Below, piece after piece: positions 12,909 to 22,717 of a stretch of DNA of 64,000 nt. The translations under genes and the position numbers were made by a program. Under the pieces are notes generated by a model. That model was not told the DNA's origin and made no database searches. It saw only the letters and a list, made by a program, of their open reading frames with translations. Each line of letters opens with the position of its first letter. The first letter of the stretch is position 1. Source of the stretch: Planococcus versutus (GTDB taxonomy: Bacteria > Bacillota > Bacilli > Bacillales_A > Planococcaceae); NCBI RefSeq assembly GCF_001186155.3, contig NZ_CP016540.2, positions 2,148,001-2,212,000 of the forward strand. The letters run 5' to 3'.

Positions 12909-15674
12909 CTATTTAGCATACTGTGTTTCAACAACATTTGCGCAACGAAGACATAATGTCGGATGTTCTTCACTTTGACCAATTTCTTCTGAAATTGTCC
13001 AGCAACGTTCACATTTTTCACCCGTCGCTTTTTCAACGGTTACGGAAACTTCATTTAACTTAACAGCGTTCTCCGGTGCTTGATCTTGTGTTCCACCGTA
13101 TTCATATTTCGATACGATAAATAATTGAGCAAGGTTTTCATCAGTAGAAGCTAGTAAATTAGCAAGTTCTTCATTTCCATAAACTGTTACTTTTGCTTCT
13201 AAAGATTTACCGATTGTTTTAGCTGCACGCGCTTCTTCTAATGCTTTTAATACATCGTCTCGTACATCCATAAAACGACTCCATTTTTCATCAAGTCCTT
13301 CAAATGCTGGATTTGAAATAACTTCTGGGAAGTCTGTCAATTGTACACTTTCTTCATCTACAAAGCTTAGGTAAGACCATAATTCATCTGCAGTATGCGG
13401 AATGATCGGTGTCGCCAATTTCAAAATCGCCATTAATGAATCAAACATGACTGTTTGCATCGCACGACGGTGTGGATGATCTGCACTTTCAATATAGACA
13501 ACATCTTTCGCTACATCCAAGTAGAATGAGCTCAAATCATTGGCACAATAATTGTTTAAGGCATGATAGATTGTTGAAAACTCATATGTCTCATACGAGT
13601 TACGAACTGTTGCTATCATTTTTTGTAATTTCATTGCCATGTATTGATCCATTTCACGCATGTCTTCAAATGCAACACGATGTTCTTGCTCGTTAAAGTC
13701 AGCTAAGTTGCCATGAATGAATTTTAATGTGTTACGGATTTTGCGGTAAACTTCTGACACTTGTTTAAAGTTCTCGTCAGAAACACGAACGTCTGCTGTA
13801 TAGTCTACAGAAGCAACCCAAAGACGCAAAATATCCGCTCCCATTTGGTTCATTACTTTTGCCGGAACAATAACATTACCTAGAGATTTGCTCATTTTAC
13901 GACCATTGCCATCCAGTGTAAAGCCATGGCTTAAAATACCTTTGTAAGGTGCGATACCATTTATGGCTACACTTGTTGTTAACGAGGAATTGAACCATCC
14001 ACGATATTGATCAGACCCTTCTAAATATAGGTCTGCCGGGTATTGCAAATCTTCTCTTTCAACAAGAACACCTTGATGAGATGATCCCGAGTCAAACCAT
14101 ACATCCATTATATCTGTTTCTTTTGTGAACAAGCCATTTGGGCTACTAGGGTGTGTAAATCCTGGCGGCAATAATTCGGCTGTTGAACGTTCAAACCAAA
14201 CATTCGATCCGTGCTCACGGAACAGTTCGGCAATATGAGCAATGGTTTCTTCTGTAATAACCGGATCGCCATTTTCAGCGTAAAATACAGGAATTGGAAC
14301 GCCCCATACACGTTGACGCGAAATATTCCAATCGCCGCGATCACGCAGCATATTGTAAAGGCGTGTTTCACCCCACGCTGGAGTAAACGAAGTTTCTTTG
14401 ATAGCTTTTAAAATTTGATCACGGAATGCTTCAATCGAAACAAACCATTGAGCCGTTGCACGGTAAATTACCGGCTTTTTCGTACGCCAATCATGAGGAT
14501 ATGAGTGCGTGATAAACGTAAGTTTTTCAAGTGCACCTACATTATCCAGCGCTTCTGTCACAGACTTATTGGCTTTGTCGTAAAACTCGCCTTCAAATCC
14601 AGGTGCTTCATCTGTCATAATTCCACGCTCATCAACTGGACATAAAACGCTCAATCCGTATTTCTTACCGATTAAGAAATCATCTTCACCATGACCAGGT
14701 GCTGTATGGACGCAGCCTGTACCTGAATCAATTGTTACATGATCTCCAAGCATGACTAAAGAAGTACGATCATACAAAGGGTGTTTTGTCAGAATATGTT
14801 CTAGTTCTTCACCTTTGAATACGCGAACAACTTCGTGATCGGTCCAAGCTAATTCTTCAGCTACTTCTTTTAGTAACTCTTGTGCTATAACGTAAAGCGA
14901 ACCGTTTAAAGCGACTTCTACATAATCTAACTGTGCATTTACTGAAATTCCTAGGTTCGCAGGAATTGTCCAAGGTGTAGTAGTCCAGATGACCAAATTT
15001 GTTCCTTCCGCTAAAATACCTTTGCCATCTGTAACTGCGAAAGATACGTAAATAGAAGGAGATTTTTTATCATGATACTCAATTTCAGCTTCAGCAAGTG
15101 AAGATTCACTAGATGGAGACCAATAAACAGGCTTTAATCCTTTGTAAATATAGCCTTTGTTTGCCATTTTTCCAAACACTTCAATTTGACGTGATTCGTA
15201 TGCAGGCTTTAATGTCACATACGGGTTGTCCCAGTCGCCACGAACACCGATGCGTTTAAATTGAGAGCGTTGGCTATCAATTTGCTGATAAGCATATTCT
15301 TCACATAGCTTGCGGAATTCCGCTAACGACATTTCTTTCCGATTCACGCCTTTATTTGTCAATGCTTGTTCAATTGGTAGACCGTGTGTATCCCAACCTG
15401 GAACATACGGCGCGTGAAAGCCCATCATCGAACGAGAACGAACGACCATATCTTTTAATACTTTGTTTAGCGCATGACCCATATGCAAATCGCCGTTTGC
15501 GTATGGCGGTCCATCATGAAGGATAAAAAAAGGACGATCTTTTGTGCGATCTAATACTTTTTTATAAATATCCATTTCTTCCCATTTAAGCTGAATTTCT
15601 GGCTCCCGGTTTGGCAAATTGCCACGCATCGGAAAATCGGTTTTCGGCATTAACAACGTATCTTTGTATTCCAT
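12909..15674 (-). CDS. ileS: Isoleucyl-tRNA synthetase
   Basis: Class I synthetase that charges tRNA-Ile, with an editing domain against valine. The HIGH signature reads HMGH at residues 64-67, KMSKS is intact near residue 595, and a C-terminal zinc site has CERCW and CLRC pairs. The ATG at 15674 with a TAGGAGGAA ribosome site gives 921 aa, exactly the usual bacillal size; a seven-codon in-frame extension lacks a ribosome site. The domain set (HMGH with the C-terminal zinc finger) is the common bacterial type, not the mupirocin-resistant eukaryote-like type. Expression is controlled by the T-box leader upstream. Confidence 0.97.
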   Translation of the reverse strand: MEYKDTLLMPKTDFPMRGNLPNREPEIQLKWEEMDIYKKVLDRTKDRPFFILHDGPPYANGDLHMGHALNKVLKDMVVRSRSMMGFHAPYVPGWDTHGLPIEQALTNKGVNRKEMSLAEFRKLCEEYAYQQIDSQRSQFKRIGVRGDWDNPYVTLKPAYESRQIEVFGKMANKGYIYKGLKPVYWSPSSESSLAEAEIEYHDKKSPSIYVSFAVTDGKGILAEGTNLVIWTTTPWTIPANLGISVNAQLDYVEVALNGSLYVIAQELLKEVAEELAWTDHEVVRVFKGEELEHILTKHPLYDRTSLVMLGDHVTIDSGTGCVHTAPGHGEDDFLIGKKYGLSVLCPVDERGIMTDEAPGFEGEFYDKANKSVTEALDNVGALEKLTFITHSYPHDWRTKKPVIYRATAQWFVSIEAFRDQILKAIKETSFTPAWGETRLYNMLRDRGDWNISRQRVWGVPIPVFYAENGDPVITEETIAHIAELFREHGSNVWFERSTAELLPPGFTHPSSPNGLFTKETDIMDVWFDSGSSHQGVLVEREDLQYPADLYLEGSDQYRGWFNSSLTTSVAINGIAPYKGILSHGFTLDGNGRKMSKSLGNVIVPAKVMNQMGADILRLWVASVDYTADVRVSDENFKQVSEVYRKIRNTLKFIHGNLADFNEQEHRVAFEDMREMDQYMAMKLQKMIATVRNSYETYEFSTIYHALNNYCANDLSSFYLDVAKDVVYIESADHPHRRAMQTVMFDSLMAILKLATPIIPHTADELWSYLSFVDEESVQLTDFPEVISNPAFEGLDEKWSRFMDVRDDVLKALEEARAAKTIGKSLEAKVTVYGNEELANLLASTDENLAQLFIVSKYEYGGTQDQAPENAVKLNEVSVTVEKATGEKCERCWTISEEIGQSEEHPTLCLRCANVVETQYAK

Positions 15675-15698
15675 TTCTATTCCTCCTATAGGCATAAT

Positions 15699-15938
15699 AA
15701 AAAGCCTCTCATCCCTGGTAAAGGGACGAGAAGCTTAAACTCGCGGTACCACCCTTGTTGCAGCCAATTGGCTGCCACTCGATCACCGTAACGTGGCGTA
15801 GACGGAATCGGATACTAGTTTCACCAATTCTGCTCAAGAGTGATTTTCGTCTATGTGACCACATCAGGCTCTCACTATCCCTAATTCGCTTTAGTGTCTT
15901 ACATAGCTTACTGTCTCTATCAGTGCGTTTTTTTGTAT
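15699..15938 (-). promoter_or_regulatory. T-box leader of ileS
   Basis: The leader holds the invariant T-box sequence AGGGTGGTACCGCG (15742-15755) and a terminator hairpin at 15699-15735 (GCTTCTCGTCCCTT against AAGGGATGAGAGGC, then a T run). A GAAACTAGTATC stretch at 15811-15822 fits the specifier loop, with ATC (15811-15813) as the isoleucine specifier. The likely stem I 5' side contains an AGTA motif near 15910. Uncharged tRNA-Ile is expected to stabilise the antiterminator. Confidence 0.93.
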
Positions 15939-15944
15939 GTCGTA

Positions 15945-15973
15945 ATTATAGAATCAGAAAGTCTCAGAGTCAA
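15945..15973 (-). promoter_or_regulatory. ileS promoter
   Basis: TTGACT (15968-15973), a 17-base spacer and a perfect TATAAT (15945-15950) stand immediately upstream of the T-box leader. The TGA in the -35 box is the divIVA stop codon. Confidence 0.88.
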
Positions 15974-16491
15974 GAGTTCGACTCTTCTTTGTCCTTCTCA
16001 ATCTTTTCTAAATTTTGTGTATCGATATCGTATTCCAGTAAAGTTTCCCAATCATCTGTTTCAATCAAGTCTAATTGAGCTTCAACTAACATCTTGAAAC
16101 GGTTTTTAAAAATTCGAGATTGTTTTTTTAGTTCTTCAATTTCTGTTGCAATGCGTCGTGCTTTTGTCAACGATTCATTGACAATGCGATCGGCATTTTT
16201 CTCTGCTTCTTTAATGATCAATTCTGCTTCTTTTTGCGAATTACGTCGAACTTCTTCTGAAGCTTCTTGAGCAACAAAAATAGATTTTTGCAAGGTCGAC
16301 TCGATTGTATTGAAATGGCCAACTCGTTCGTCGGTTGAACGCAACCGTTCTTCAAGTGCAGCCTTATCTTTTAGCAAAATTTCAAAATCTCTCATAATCT
16401 GTTCCAGGAATTCATTTACTTCATCTTCCTGATATCCACGGAATGCACGGCTAAATTCTTTGTTATGTATATCTAACGGGGATAATGGCAT
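15970..16491 (-). CDS. divIVA: Cell division protein DivIVA
   Basis: Coiled-coil scaffold that binds curved membrane at poles and septum and places division and wall-growth proteins. The lipid-binding N-terminus (MPLSPLDIHNKEFSRAFRGY) is conserved, including the FSRAFRGY turn, and is followed by long heptad-repeat helices to about residue 150 and an acidic tail. At 173 aa it is close to the Bacillus length. The start is ATG at 16491 with an AAGGAGAGG ribosome site. Its neighbours ylmH, ylmG and sepF are the usual division-linked group. Confidence 0.95.
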   Translation of the reverse strand: MPLSPLDIHNKEFSRAFRGYQEDEVNEFLEQIMRDFEILLKDKAALEERLRSTDERVGHFNTIESTLQKSIFVAQEASEEVRRNSQKEAELIIKEAEKNADRIVNESLTKARRIATEIEELKKQSRIFKNRFKMLVEAQLDLIETDDWETLLEYDIDTQNLEKIEKDKEESNS

Positions 16492-16529
16492 TGAGTAAAC
16501 CTCTCCTTAACTTGTCATCTTACCTTTTC

Positions 16530-16558
16530 ATTATACAGGTGAAACACACAAATTTCAG
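16530..16558 (-). promoter_or_regulatory. Possible divIVA promoter
   Basis: A perfect TATAAT (16530-16535) lies 17 bases from a weak -35 (CTGAAA, 16553-16558), about 40 bases before the divIVA start. The -35 match is poor (4 of 6). Confidence 0.45.
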
Positions 16559-16585
16559 TATTATTTCAGTTTTTTTAAACGCCGA

Positions 16586-17371
16586 CTAGTTTTTTACTTC
16601 TAGTCGACCAATTTGCAGGCGTATTTTGTCTTTTTTCGTGCGTCCTTCAATCATGATTAGCCGAACACGACCGAATCCTCTTGAAGAAATCATATCCGAT
16701 TCATGCAATTCAAATGATGGCTGTTCTTGCGATGTCCAATTTACTTTTACTTTTCCACCATGAATCAGTGCAGATGCTTTTTGACGTGAAATGTTATAAA
16801 CAGAACTCATTACTGTATCTAGCCTCATCGAACTGACAGTATAGGTTTCTTCTATCCATTCTTCAGTTGTTTCAATCATGTCAGCAACATTTGTCACTTC
16901 GGTTAATTGAACTTTTACTTTTGCAGCAGTGATAAAGTTACTTTGCATGTATGGACTAACTTCTTTCATGACCGCTAGTTGAACTCTTTCGTGATCGATG
17001 CGAATATCGCCAAACTTACTTCGATCTAGACCAAGTGACATTAGCGATCCTAAAATATCTGGATGGCGTAGACTAACAAACTTCGATGGGTATTTCAACT
17101 CAAAAACAGTGATATTGAAATCTTCTTGTTGAGGTTCAAAATAAGAAGGGTATAACAACACACGCTGTCTTTCTGCATCTTTAAAAAGACCTGAAGTTAT
17201 CCATTTTACATCACTTGAGCCAATGACTGCTTCTACTATGAAACGTTGTCGTGGATCCAAAAAGTCAGTTAGTTTTGGCGAATAACGATCTTCGACTTCT
17301 CGAAGCCAATTAGACACTTGTTCGATAAACTGCTGCTCTTCTTTTCTGAAATGCTGAAATATCTCTTCCAT
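16586..17371 (-). CDS. ylmH: YlmH, S4-domain RNA-binding protein
   Basis: Cytoplasmic RNA-binding protein of the division-gene neighbourhood; Bacillus and Streptococcus members associate with ribosomes. The 261-aa protein has an N-terminal alpha/beta region (residues 1-170) and a C-terminal S4 domain near residues 180-245 with RLDTVMSSVYNISRQKASALI and a KVKVNW strand. The start is ATG at 17371 with a GAAGGAG ribosome site. It lies between a terminator behind ylmG and divIVA, so it may be transcribed separately from ylmE-sepF-ylmG. Confidence 0.9.
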   Translation of the reverse strand: MEEIFQHFRKEEQQFIEQVSNWLREVEDRYSPKLTDFLDPRQRFIVEAVIGSSDVKWITSGLFKDAERQRVLLYPSYFEPQQEDFNITVFELKYPSKFVSLRHPDILGSLMSLGLDRSKFGDIRIDHERVQLAVMKEVSPYMQSNFITAAKVKVQLTEVTNVADMIETTEEWIEETYTVSSMRLDTVMSSVYNISRQKASALIHGGKVKVNWTSQEQPSFELHESDMISSRGFGRVRLIMIEGRTKKDKIRLQIGRLEVKN

Positions 17372-17406
17372 AATAAATGCTCCTTCACATGTGATTGGTT
17401 TTTCAA

Positions 17407-17437
17407 GAAAAAAACCTCACATCACGTGAGGTTTTGA
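17407..17437 (-). terminator. Terminator after ylmG
   Basis: CAAAACCTCACGTGATGTGAGGTTTTTTT forms an eight- to nine-pair hairpin followed by a T run, immediately after the ylmG stop codon. Confidence 0.85.
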
Positions 17438-17438
17438 A

Positions 17439-17702
17439 TTAAAAGAAGAAATTAAACAGTACGATGATCCCTTGACTTGCCAAACTTAATGTGAAAATCG
17501 CAACAATTGGCGAAATATCAATCATACCGATTGGCGGAATAAACCGTCTGAATATATCTAAATATGGATCCGTGATTGTTGAAATCATTTGTCCGAAACT
17601 GGATTCTTTAATGCTTGGTATCCAACTCATGAATACACTGACAATAAGAATATAGAAATAAATGTTAATCGCTGAAAGTATCAAACTTAATAAAACTGAC
17701 AT
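17439..17702 (-). CDS. ylmG: YlmG, YGGT-family membrane protein
   Basis: Small membrane protein of 87 aa with two hydrophobic segments (residues 2-27 and about 62-87) separated by a short loop containing DPYLDIFRRFIPPIG, the YGGT signature region. Family members in bacteria and plastids are linked to division or envelope assembly; the exact role is unknown. The ATG at 17702 with an AGAGAGGTG ribosome site is chosen over an in-frame reading that starts inside sepF. It directly follows sepF by 19 bases, as in Bacillus. Confidence 0.9.
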   Translation of the reverse strand: MSVLLSLILSAINIYFYILIVSVFMSWIPSIKESSFGQMISTITDPYLDIFRRFIPPIGMIDISPIVAIFTLSLASQGIIVLFNFFF

Positions 17703-17721
17703 ATTTTTTATGGCACCTCTC

Positions 17722-18201
17722 TTATTGTTGCTCTTCGTAATAATAATCGGAAATGGCGCCATCCACTTCTACAGTGTCTGGTACACATAAGAAAATATCC
17801 GTTCCAATGCGTTGAATATCTCCACCAAGAGCATAAACTGTTCCGCTTAAAAAGTCGATAATCCGAAGACCTTGATCTTTTTCAATGCGCTGCAAGTTAA
17901 CAACTACGGCTTGCTTGTTTTTTAGGCTTTCTGCAATATCTTGTGCTTCGGCATAAACTCTTGGTTCAGCTAAGCTCACTTTCGATGCTTTTGACGCGCC
18001 TTGCATACTGACTAAGTTAGGCACAATGGTTTCCTCCATTTTCTGGCGCCGTTCTTTCGGTGCTTTTTTCGATTCTTGCATGGCAGCAGGTTTCTCATAC
18101 CGCGGAACTTGTTTTTGCTGTTGTGCGGGATGTTCACGCACTTGTTCTTCTTCATATTCATCTAAATAAAAGAAATTTTTAAATTTGTCTTTCACACTCA
18201 T
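17722..18201 (-). CDS. sepF: Cell division protein SepF
   Basis: FtsZ-binding protein that bundles protofilaments and anchors the ring to membrane. An amphipathic N-terminus (VKDKFKNFFYL) matches the membrane anchor, a linker rich in charged residues and Gln follows, and the C-terminal SepF domain covers residues 65-150 with VVVNLQRIEKDQGLRIIDFLSG and a glycine turn. The length of 159 aa is normal. It is three bases downstream of ylmE, indicating co-transcription. Confidence 0.95.
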   Translation of the reverse strand: MSVKDKFKNFFYLDEYEEEQVREHPAQQQKQVPRYEKPAAMQESKKAPKERRQKMEETIVPNLVSMQGASKASKVSLAEPRVYAEAQDIAESLKNKQAVVVNLQRIEKDQGLRIIDFLSGTVYALGGDIQRIGTDIFLCVPDTVEVDGAISDYYYEEQQ

Positions 18202-18203
18202 CG

Positions 18204-18878
18204 TTATGCCTCACTTTCTGTCCCAACCAGTGCAGTACCAATTCGGACAAAACTTGCCCCTTCTTGGGCTGCAATTAAATAGTCATTAGACATACCCATT
18301 GAACATTCTGTGCATGGCGCATGGCTTAGGTTTTTATCGGCAACTTGAAGTTGGAGTGATTTTAATCCTTTAAATGCTTCACGAATTACACTTTCATCAG
18401 CTGTATTGGGTGCCATTGTCATCAATCCAACCACATTAATTTTATCAAAAGGTTCTAAAGACTCGATAAAATCCATTGTTTTTTCAGGTGCTATGCCACT
18501 TTTCGATTCTTCTCCTGACACGTTTACTTGAACAAAACAATTTACAGGGCGATTTGCACGCTTTTGTATTTCTTGTGCTAAACTCATTCGATCTAAAGAA
18601 TGTAAAAAATCAACTTCATTAATCACATCTTTCACTTTTCGTGTCTGTAAATTCCCAATATAATGCCATGATACTGGTTCGCTTATGACCTCATGCTTTT
18701 GAACTAATCCTTCTGGTCGGTTTTCACCTAAATGAATAATACCAGCTTGAATCGCTTCTTTTGTACGTTCTATGCCGACTTGCTTTGTCACAGCAATAAT
18801 TTGTATCGCTTCATTTACAGCGGTTAATTGTTGAGTGATTCTTTCAAAAACAGGTTTAATCGGTTTCATTTTATTCAC
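18204..18878 (-). CDS. ylmE: YggS-family pyridoxal phosphate homeostasis protein (YlmE)
   Basis: PLP-binding TIM-barrel protein without known catalysis that buffers PLP and amino-acid pools. The PLP lysine is in IIAVTKQVG near residue 31; other family blocks are HLGENRPEG, WHYIGNLQTRK, CFVQVNVSGEESKSG and ECSMGMSNDYLIA. At 224 aa it is normal for the family. The start is either GTG at 18878 or ATG at 18869, both with a weak ribosome site. ylmC and ylmD, which flank it in B. subtilis, are absent here. Confidence 0.93.
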   Translation of the reverse strand: MNKMKPIKPVFERITQQLTAVNEAIQIIAVTKQVGIERTKEAIQAGIIHLGENRPEGLVQKHEVISEPVSWHYIGNLQTRKVKDVINEVDFLHSLDRMSLAQEIQKRANRPVNCFVQVNVSGEESKSGIAPEKTMDFIESLEPFDKINVVGLMTMAPNTADESVIREAFKGLKSLQLQVADKNLSHAPCTECSMGMSNDYLIAAQEGASFVRIGTALVGTESEA

Positions 18879-18903
18879 AACTTTTCTTATAGAAGTCCAG
18901 TAT

Positions 18904-18932
18904 ATTGTACCAAGTTTCTATTGATTTATCAA
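18904..18932 (-). promoter_or_regulatory. Promoter of ylmE-sepF-ylmG
   Basis: TTGATA (18927-18932), a 17-base spacer and TACAAT (18904-18909) lie between the ftsZ terminator and the ylmE start, about 25 bases upstream of the gene. Confidence 0.78.
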
Positions 18933-18947
18933 TTAAGCCCCATTCTT

Positions 18948-18979
18948 TAAAAAAACAGCTGCCAACAGGCAGCTGTTTA
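18948..18979 (-). terminator. Terminator after ftsZ
   Basis: AAACAGCTGCC TGTT GGCAGCTGTTT forms an eleven-pair stem with a long T run on the minus strand, three bases after the ftsZ stop. It closes the division-gene transcript. Confidence 0.92.
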
Positions 18980-18981
18980 GA

Positions 18982-20175
18982 TTAACGTCTTTTTTGACGA
19001 TTGCGCAAGAAAGTTGGGATGTCTAGTGCATCTTCGCTTTGCTTATCTTGTCGTTGTGGTTCTTGAGTATAATAAGGTGATGGTTCATCACGGCGCTGTT
19101 CTTCGCGACGTTGGTCTTCACGGCGTGCATCGCGAATAGAAGGTGCTGGAGTTTGTTGTTGAATCGACTGCACACGACTTGAATTTAAGCCAGATCCTCT
19201 TGGCGTTCTTGGCTGAAGTTGCTCTTCGTTAAATCCAGTTGCAATTACTGTAACGATAATTTCATCTTTCAAGTTATCGTTAATAACTGAACCGAAAATC
19301 ATATTTACTTCTTCATCCGAAGCAGATGCTACAATATCAGCTGCTTCTTGCACTTCGTAAAGGCTAAGATTTGAGCCACCTGTGATGTTCATTAAAACAC
19401 CTTTCGCTCCTTCGACAGAAACTTCCAGCAATGGACTTGAAACAGCTTTTTTAGCTGCTTCAGAAGCACGATTTTCTCCTGAAGAAACTCCAATGCCCAT
19501 TAAAGCAGAACCTTTATTAGACATAATTGTTTTAACATCGGCGAAATCCAAGTTGATCAGTCCAGGAACAGCGATCAAATCAGAAATACCTGATACACCT
19601 TGACGAAGAACGTTGTCCGCTTCACGGAAGGCTTCTAACATAGGTGTATTTTTGTCGACAATTTCAAGCAACCGATCATTAGGAATAACAATCAAGGTAT
19701 CTACTGATTCTTTCATTGTAGAAATACCACCAATGGCTTGTGTTGAACGTTTACGACCTTCAAAAGTAAACGGACGCGTTACAACACCAACAGTCAAAGC
19801 ACCAAGTTCTTTAGCGATACCCGCAATAACAGGTGCTGCACCTGTACCTGTTCCGCCGCCCATTCCTGCTGTTACGAATACCATATCCGCTCCACGCAAA
19901 GCTTCTTCAATTTGTTCTTTGCTTTCTTCTGCTGCCTTTTTACCAACGTCCGGGTTCGCACCAGCTCCAAGACCACGAGTCAATTTTCCACCAATCTGAA
20001 GACGGACTTCAGCTTTTGATAAATTTAACGCTTGGGCATCTGTATTTACTGCAATAAATTCTACACCTTGAACTCCATGTTCGATCATACGATTTACAGC
20101 ATTATTTCCACCGCCACCGACACCAATAACTTTAATTACGGCAAGTGCATCAATATTTGTATCAAATTCCAACAT
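18982..20175 (-). CDS. ftsZ: Cell division protein FtsZ
   Basis: Tubulin-like GTPase that forms the Z ring at midcell. The GTP-binding signature GGGTGTG spans residues 106-112, preceded by a [10 protein letters not shown] loop at 18-26. The core ends near residue 316; a Gln/Arg/Asp-rich linker leads to the conserved C-terminal peptide [14 protein letters not shown], the docking site for FtsA, SepF and EzrA. Its length is 397 aa and it starts with ATG at 20175 after a TAGGAGGAAA ribosome site. It follows ftsA by 59 bases and ends at a strong terminator. Confidence 0.98.
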   Translation of the reverse strand: MLEFDTNIDALAVIKVIGVGGGGNNAVNRMIEHGVQGVEFIAVNTDAQALNLSKAEVRLQIGGKLTRGLGAGANPDVGKKAAEESKEQIEEALRGADMVFVTAGMGGGTGTGAAPVIAGIAKELGALTVGVVTRPFTFEGRKRSTQAIGGISTMKESVDTLIVIPNDRLLEIVDKNTPMLEAFREADNVLRQGVSGISDLIAVPGLINLDFADVKTIMSNKGSALMGIGVSSGENRASEAAKKAVSSPLLEVSVEGAKGVLMNITGGSNLSLYEVQEAADIVASASDEEVNMIFGSVINDNLKDEIIVTVIATGFNEEQLQPRTPRGSGLNSSRVQSIQQQTPAPSIRDARREDQRREEQRRDEPSPYYTQEPQRQDKQSEDALDIPTFLRNRQKRR

Positions 20176-20234
20176 TCTTTTTCCTCCTAAGATTGCTTAG
20201 CTTTTATAGTTGCAAGCTAGGTGCAACAGTAATT

Positions 20235-21518
20235 TTATTCAAAGAATCGATCAAACATTTTTTTCGCTTTACTTACAACACCTTCTGAATTTTGCTTTGG
20301 CTGTTTTTGCTTGGCCGCATGTTGCACTTCGTGATGTTCAGTTTTAACCGTTCCTGAAATCGCTCCACCATTTCCAACACGACCATAGAAGACATCTTCC
20401 ATGTATGCATATTGAATCAAGCCGACTGCTGTCGTATATTGTGGTTCACGGACGCCAATAAACTCTGGCGTGAACAAACGAACACGTGTCTGTAAAATGT
20501 TGCGTGCCAATTCTGGAAGACCATCTAATTTAGCCATACCACCTGTTAACACAACACCGCCTGGTAAATCTTGAACACCTAAACGATAAAATTCATCTAA
20601 AATCAATTCGAAAAGTTCTTCTAAACGAACTCCGATTATTTCAGATATGTATTTTTGATTATATTGTTCTGTCGAATCTGATCCAATAACTGGAACTTCA
20701 AATACTTCGTCTTCTGAAGCATCTTCAAAAAATGCATGACCATATTCAAGTTTGATTTTTTCAGCTTGATCTGTTGGTGTTTTTAAAATAATGGACAAGT
20801 CTTTCGTTACGTGATCGCCTCCAACTGGAATAACAGAAGACGCAGTTAAATGACCATCTTGGAAAATTGAAATAGAAGTAGATCCTCCACCAATATCGAT
20901 ACACGCTGTGCCATGGTTTTTTTCATCTTCTGTCAACGCGTAGCTTCCTGCTGCTAGTGGTTGTACATAAATATCACGAATTTCAAGTCCTGCTCTTTCA
21001 ACGCAACGAAGCACGTTGTGTAAGATGGTTTTTGAGGTTGTCACCATTGTACCATCCATTTCAAGACGGATACCAATCATGCCTCGTGGATCTTTGATCT
21101 CACCTAAGTGATCGACAATGTATTGTTCGGGAATGATGTTTACTAGTTCCCGTTCTGGGGGAATCGACATAACTTGAGCCGCTTCTAATACACGATCTAA
21201 ATCATCATCGGTAATTTCACGATTCTCACTATTCACTGCAACAATGCCTTTTACAGGCTGTAGCAGTGCTTTGTTTGCTGGAATTCCTAGTACAACTTCG
21301 TGAATAGATTTGCCTATCATGCGTTCTGCTTGATCGACTGCTTTTTTAATGGACTGCACCGTTGCATCTATGTCAACAATCGCACCTTTTTTTATTCCAC
21401 TAGACTTTACATTTCCTACACCAATTACATTCAATGACTTATTGGCCATTTCTCCGATTAATACTTTTACGGATGACGAACCGATATCTAGACTAACGTA
21501 TAATTCTGATTGACTCAA
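20235..21518 (-). CDS. ftsA: Cell division protein FtsA
   Basis: Actin-like ATPase that tethers FtsZ to membrane and recruits later division proteins. The phosphate-1 motif SLDIGSSSVKVLIGE begins at residue 9, and ACIDIGGGSTSISI and GVVLTGGMAKLDGL are the later nucleotide-binding motifs. The last 14 residues (VSKAKKMFDRFFE) form the amphipathic membrane-targeting helix. The length is 427 aa. The start is TTG at 21518, with a very strong AAGGAGGTG ribosome site eight bases upstream. Confidence 0.97.
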   Translation of the reverse strand: MSQSELYVSLDIGSSSVKVLIGEMANKSLNVIGVGNVKSSGIKKGAIVDIDATVQSIKKAVDQAERMIGKSIHEVVLGIPANKALLQPVKGIVAVNSENREITDDDLDRVLEAAQVMSIPPERELVNIIPEQYIVDHLGEIKDPRGMIGIRLEMDGTMVTTSKTILHNVLRCVERAGLEIRDIYVQPLAAGSYALTEDEKNHGTACIDIGGGSTSISIFQDGHLTASSVIPVGGDHVTKDLSIILKTPTDQAEKIKLEYGHAFFEDASEDEVFEVPVIGSDSTEQYNQKYISEIIGVRLEELFELILDEFYRLGVQDLPGGVVLTGGMAKLDGLPELARNILQTRVRLFTPEFIGVREPQYTTAVGLIQYAYMEDVFYGRVGNGGAISGTVKTEHHEVQHAAKQKQPKQNSEGVVSKAKKMFDRFFE

Positions 21519-21553
21519 TTCGTGGCACCTCCTTATTATACTGCTGTACTTAT

Positions 21554-21583
21554 ATTCTATTGCAAATTGTGCACCTTGTCTAA
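21554..21583 (-). promoter_or_regulatory. Possible ftsA promoter
   Basis: TTAGAC (21578-21583), an 18-base spacer and TAGAAT (21554-21559) lie in the 102-base gap between sbp and ftsA, consistent with a local ftsAZ promoter like that of Bacillus. Confidence 0.5.
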
Positions 21584-21620
21584 GAAAATCGCAAAACTTA
21601 AATGAATTTCTTCGAATTAC

Positions 21621-21983
21621 TTAAATTGTTTCTCTAACTTCTTTTTTTTCAGTCCATTTTGCCAAAATAATACGTCGGATAACGGCAATGTTTTGAAATA
21701 GCCGAACACCAAATGCGAAAATTGCAGCTAAGTACAAATCTACACCTAGATGAACACCTAAAAAGGCAAGTCCAGCTGCTAAAGCAATATTGAAAAAAAA
21801 TCCCGATACGAATACTTTATCATCATAGACTTGTTGTAAATGAGCACGGATTCCACCGAAAAGGGTATCGAGCGATGCTAATACAGCGATTGATAAGTAA
21901 TTGCCATATTCAGGAGGAATCTGAATATCCGTTAACAGTCCAAGCGATATCCCGAGTATTAAACCTAAGATTGGCAACCACAT
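21621..21983 (-). CDS. sbp: Small basic protein Sbp (DUF1290)
   Basis: Membrane protein of unknown role found just before ftsA in many Firmicutes. The 120 aa hold three to four hydrophobic segments, and the family's GISLGLLTDIQIPPEYGNYL block is at residues 10-29. The start ATG at 21983 follows the ylxX stop by two bases, so it is translated with the DUF881 pair. Its function is inferred only from neighbourhood. Confidence 0.88.
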   Translation of the reverse strand: MWLPILGLILGISLGLLTDIQIPPEYGNYLSIAVLASLDTLFGGIRAHLQQVYDDKVFVSGFFFNIALAAGLAFLGVHLGVDLYLAAIFAFGVRLFQNIAVIRRIILAKWTEKKEVRETI

Positions 21984-21985
21984 CG

Positions 21986-22702
21986 CTATTCCTCCTCTGT
22001 TGCTTGTAAATATTTGGTGTCTATTGCACCATCGTATGCTTCAATAACTAAATCGGGTTTGGGCGTTGAAACTGTTAATGTCATATTATCAATGTAAAAG
22101 TCGTCTAATATACGTGATGCCAATAAATGATTATACAGCTTTTCTGAGTCTTCCATCGTATTAGAGATTATTTTTATGGAAAACGGTGGGGTTTCTACTG
22201 ATTTGGTATTAACCGTTGTTTGGCCATTTATATCTCGAATTGCTGTAGTATTGACAATTCGTTTGCCATCTATGGAAATATGCAAAGCATTGAAACGATT
22301 GATTTCATTGACTAGTCGAATGAGCAAGTCTGGTGAAATCCCTTTAATATCAAGTCCTAACGCAACCGCTTCCATTGAAGGTTCGATCAAAACTTCGATT
22401 CCAGGACCTGTGGTTTCTATTAATCCGGCTAACATTCTAAGTTCTCCAGCTGTTTCACGTAATGCTTGCTCAGGACTAGCATCAGACGCTGCTTCGTATT
22501 TATCTAAAGTGTTATCCAGACTGTCAATCTCAGAGAGTAATTGAGAATGCAATTTCGTTTCTCGTGACAGTTCTTGTCTAACTTCCCAAACATCGCGTGT
22601 ATCACGAGTATTAGGTTCATTGATTGTATTATATTGTATGCCCGCCATTAAACCGATAAGAAAAAGTATCGCTGTAAATCGGGTTAGAATCTTTTTCTTC
22701 AC
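21986..22702 (-). CDS. ylxX: DUF881 protein YlxX
   Basis: Single-pass membrane protein (segment at about residues 6-22) with an external coiled coil and a DUF881 domain. I prefer GTG at 22702, six bases after an AGGAGG ribosome site, giving 238 aa; an in-frame GTG five codons earlier overlaps that site. Its paralogue ylxW is directly upstream. The pair and sbp stand between divIB and ftsA as in B. subtilis, suggesting a division or wall link. No biochemical function is known. Confidence 0.85.
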   Translation of the reverse strand: MKKKILTRFTAILFLIGLMAGIQYNTINEPNTRDTRDVWEVRQELSRETKLHSQLLSEIDSLDNTLDKYEAASDASPEQALRETAGELRMLAGLIETTGPGIEVLIEPSMEAVALGLDIKGISPDLLIRLVNEINRFNALHISIDGKRIVNTTAIRDINGQTTVNTKSVETPPFSIKIISNTMEDSEKLYNHLLASRILDDFYIDNMTLTVSTPKPDLVIEAYDGAIDTKYLQATEEE

Positions 22703-22717
22703 ACGATTCCTCCTCAC

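Noticed and set aside
19613..19999. 128-codon open frame on the plus strand opposite ftsZ
   Set aside because: It lies wholly antisense to a well-conserved gene, has no ribosome site of note, and its composition is that of a reversed frame.
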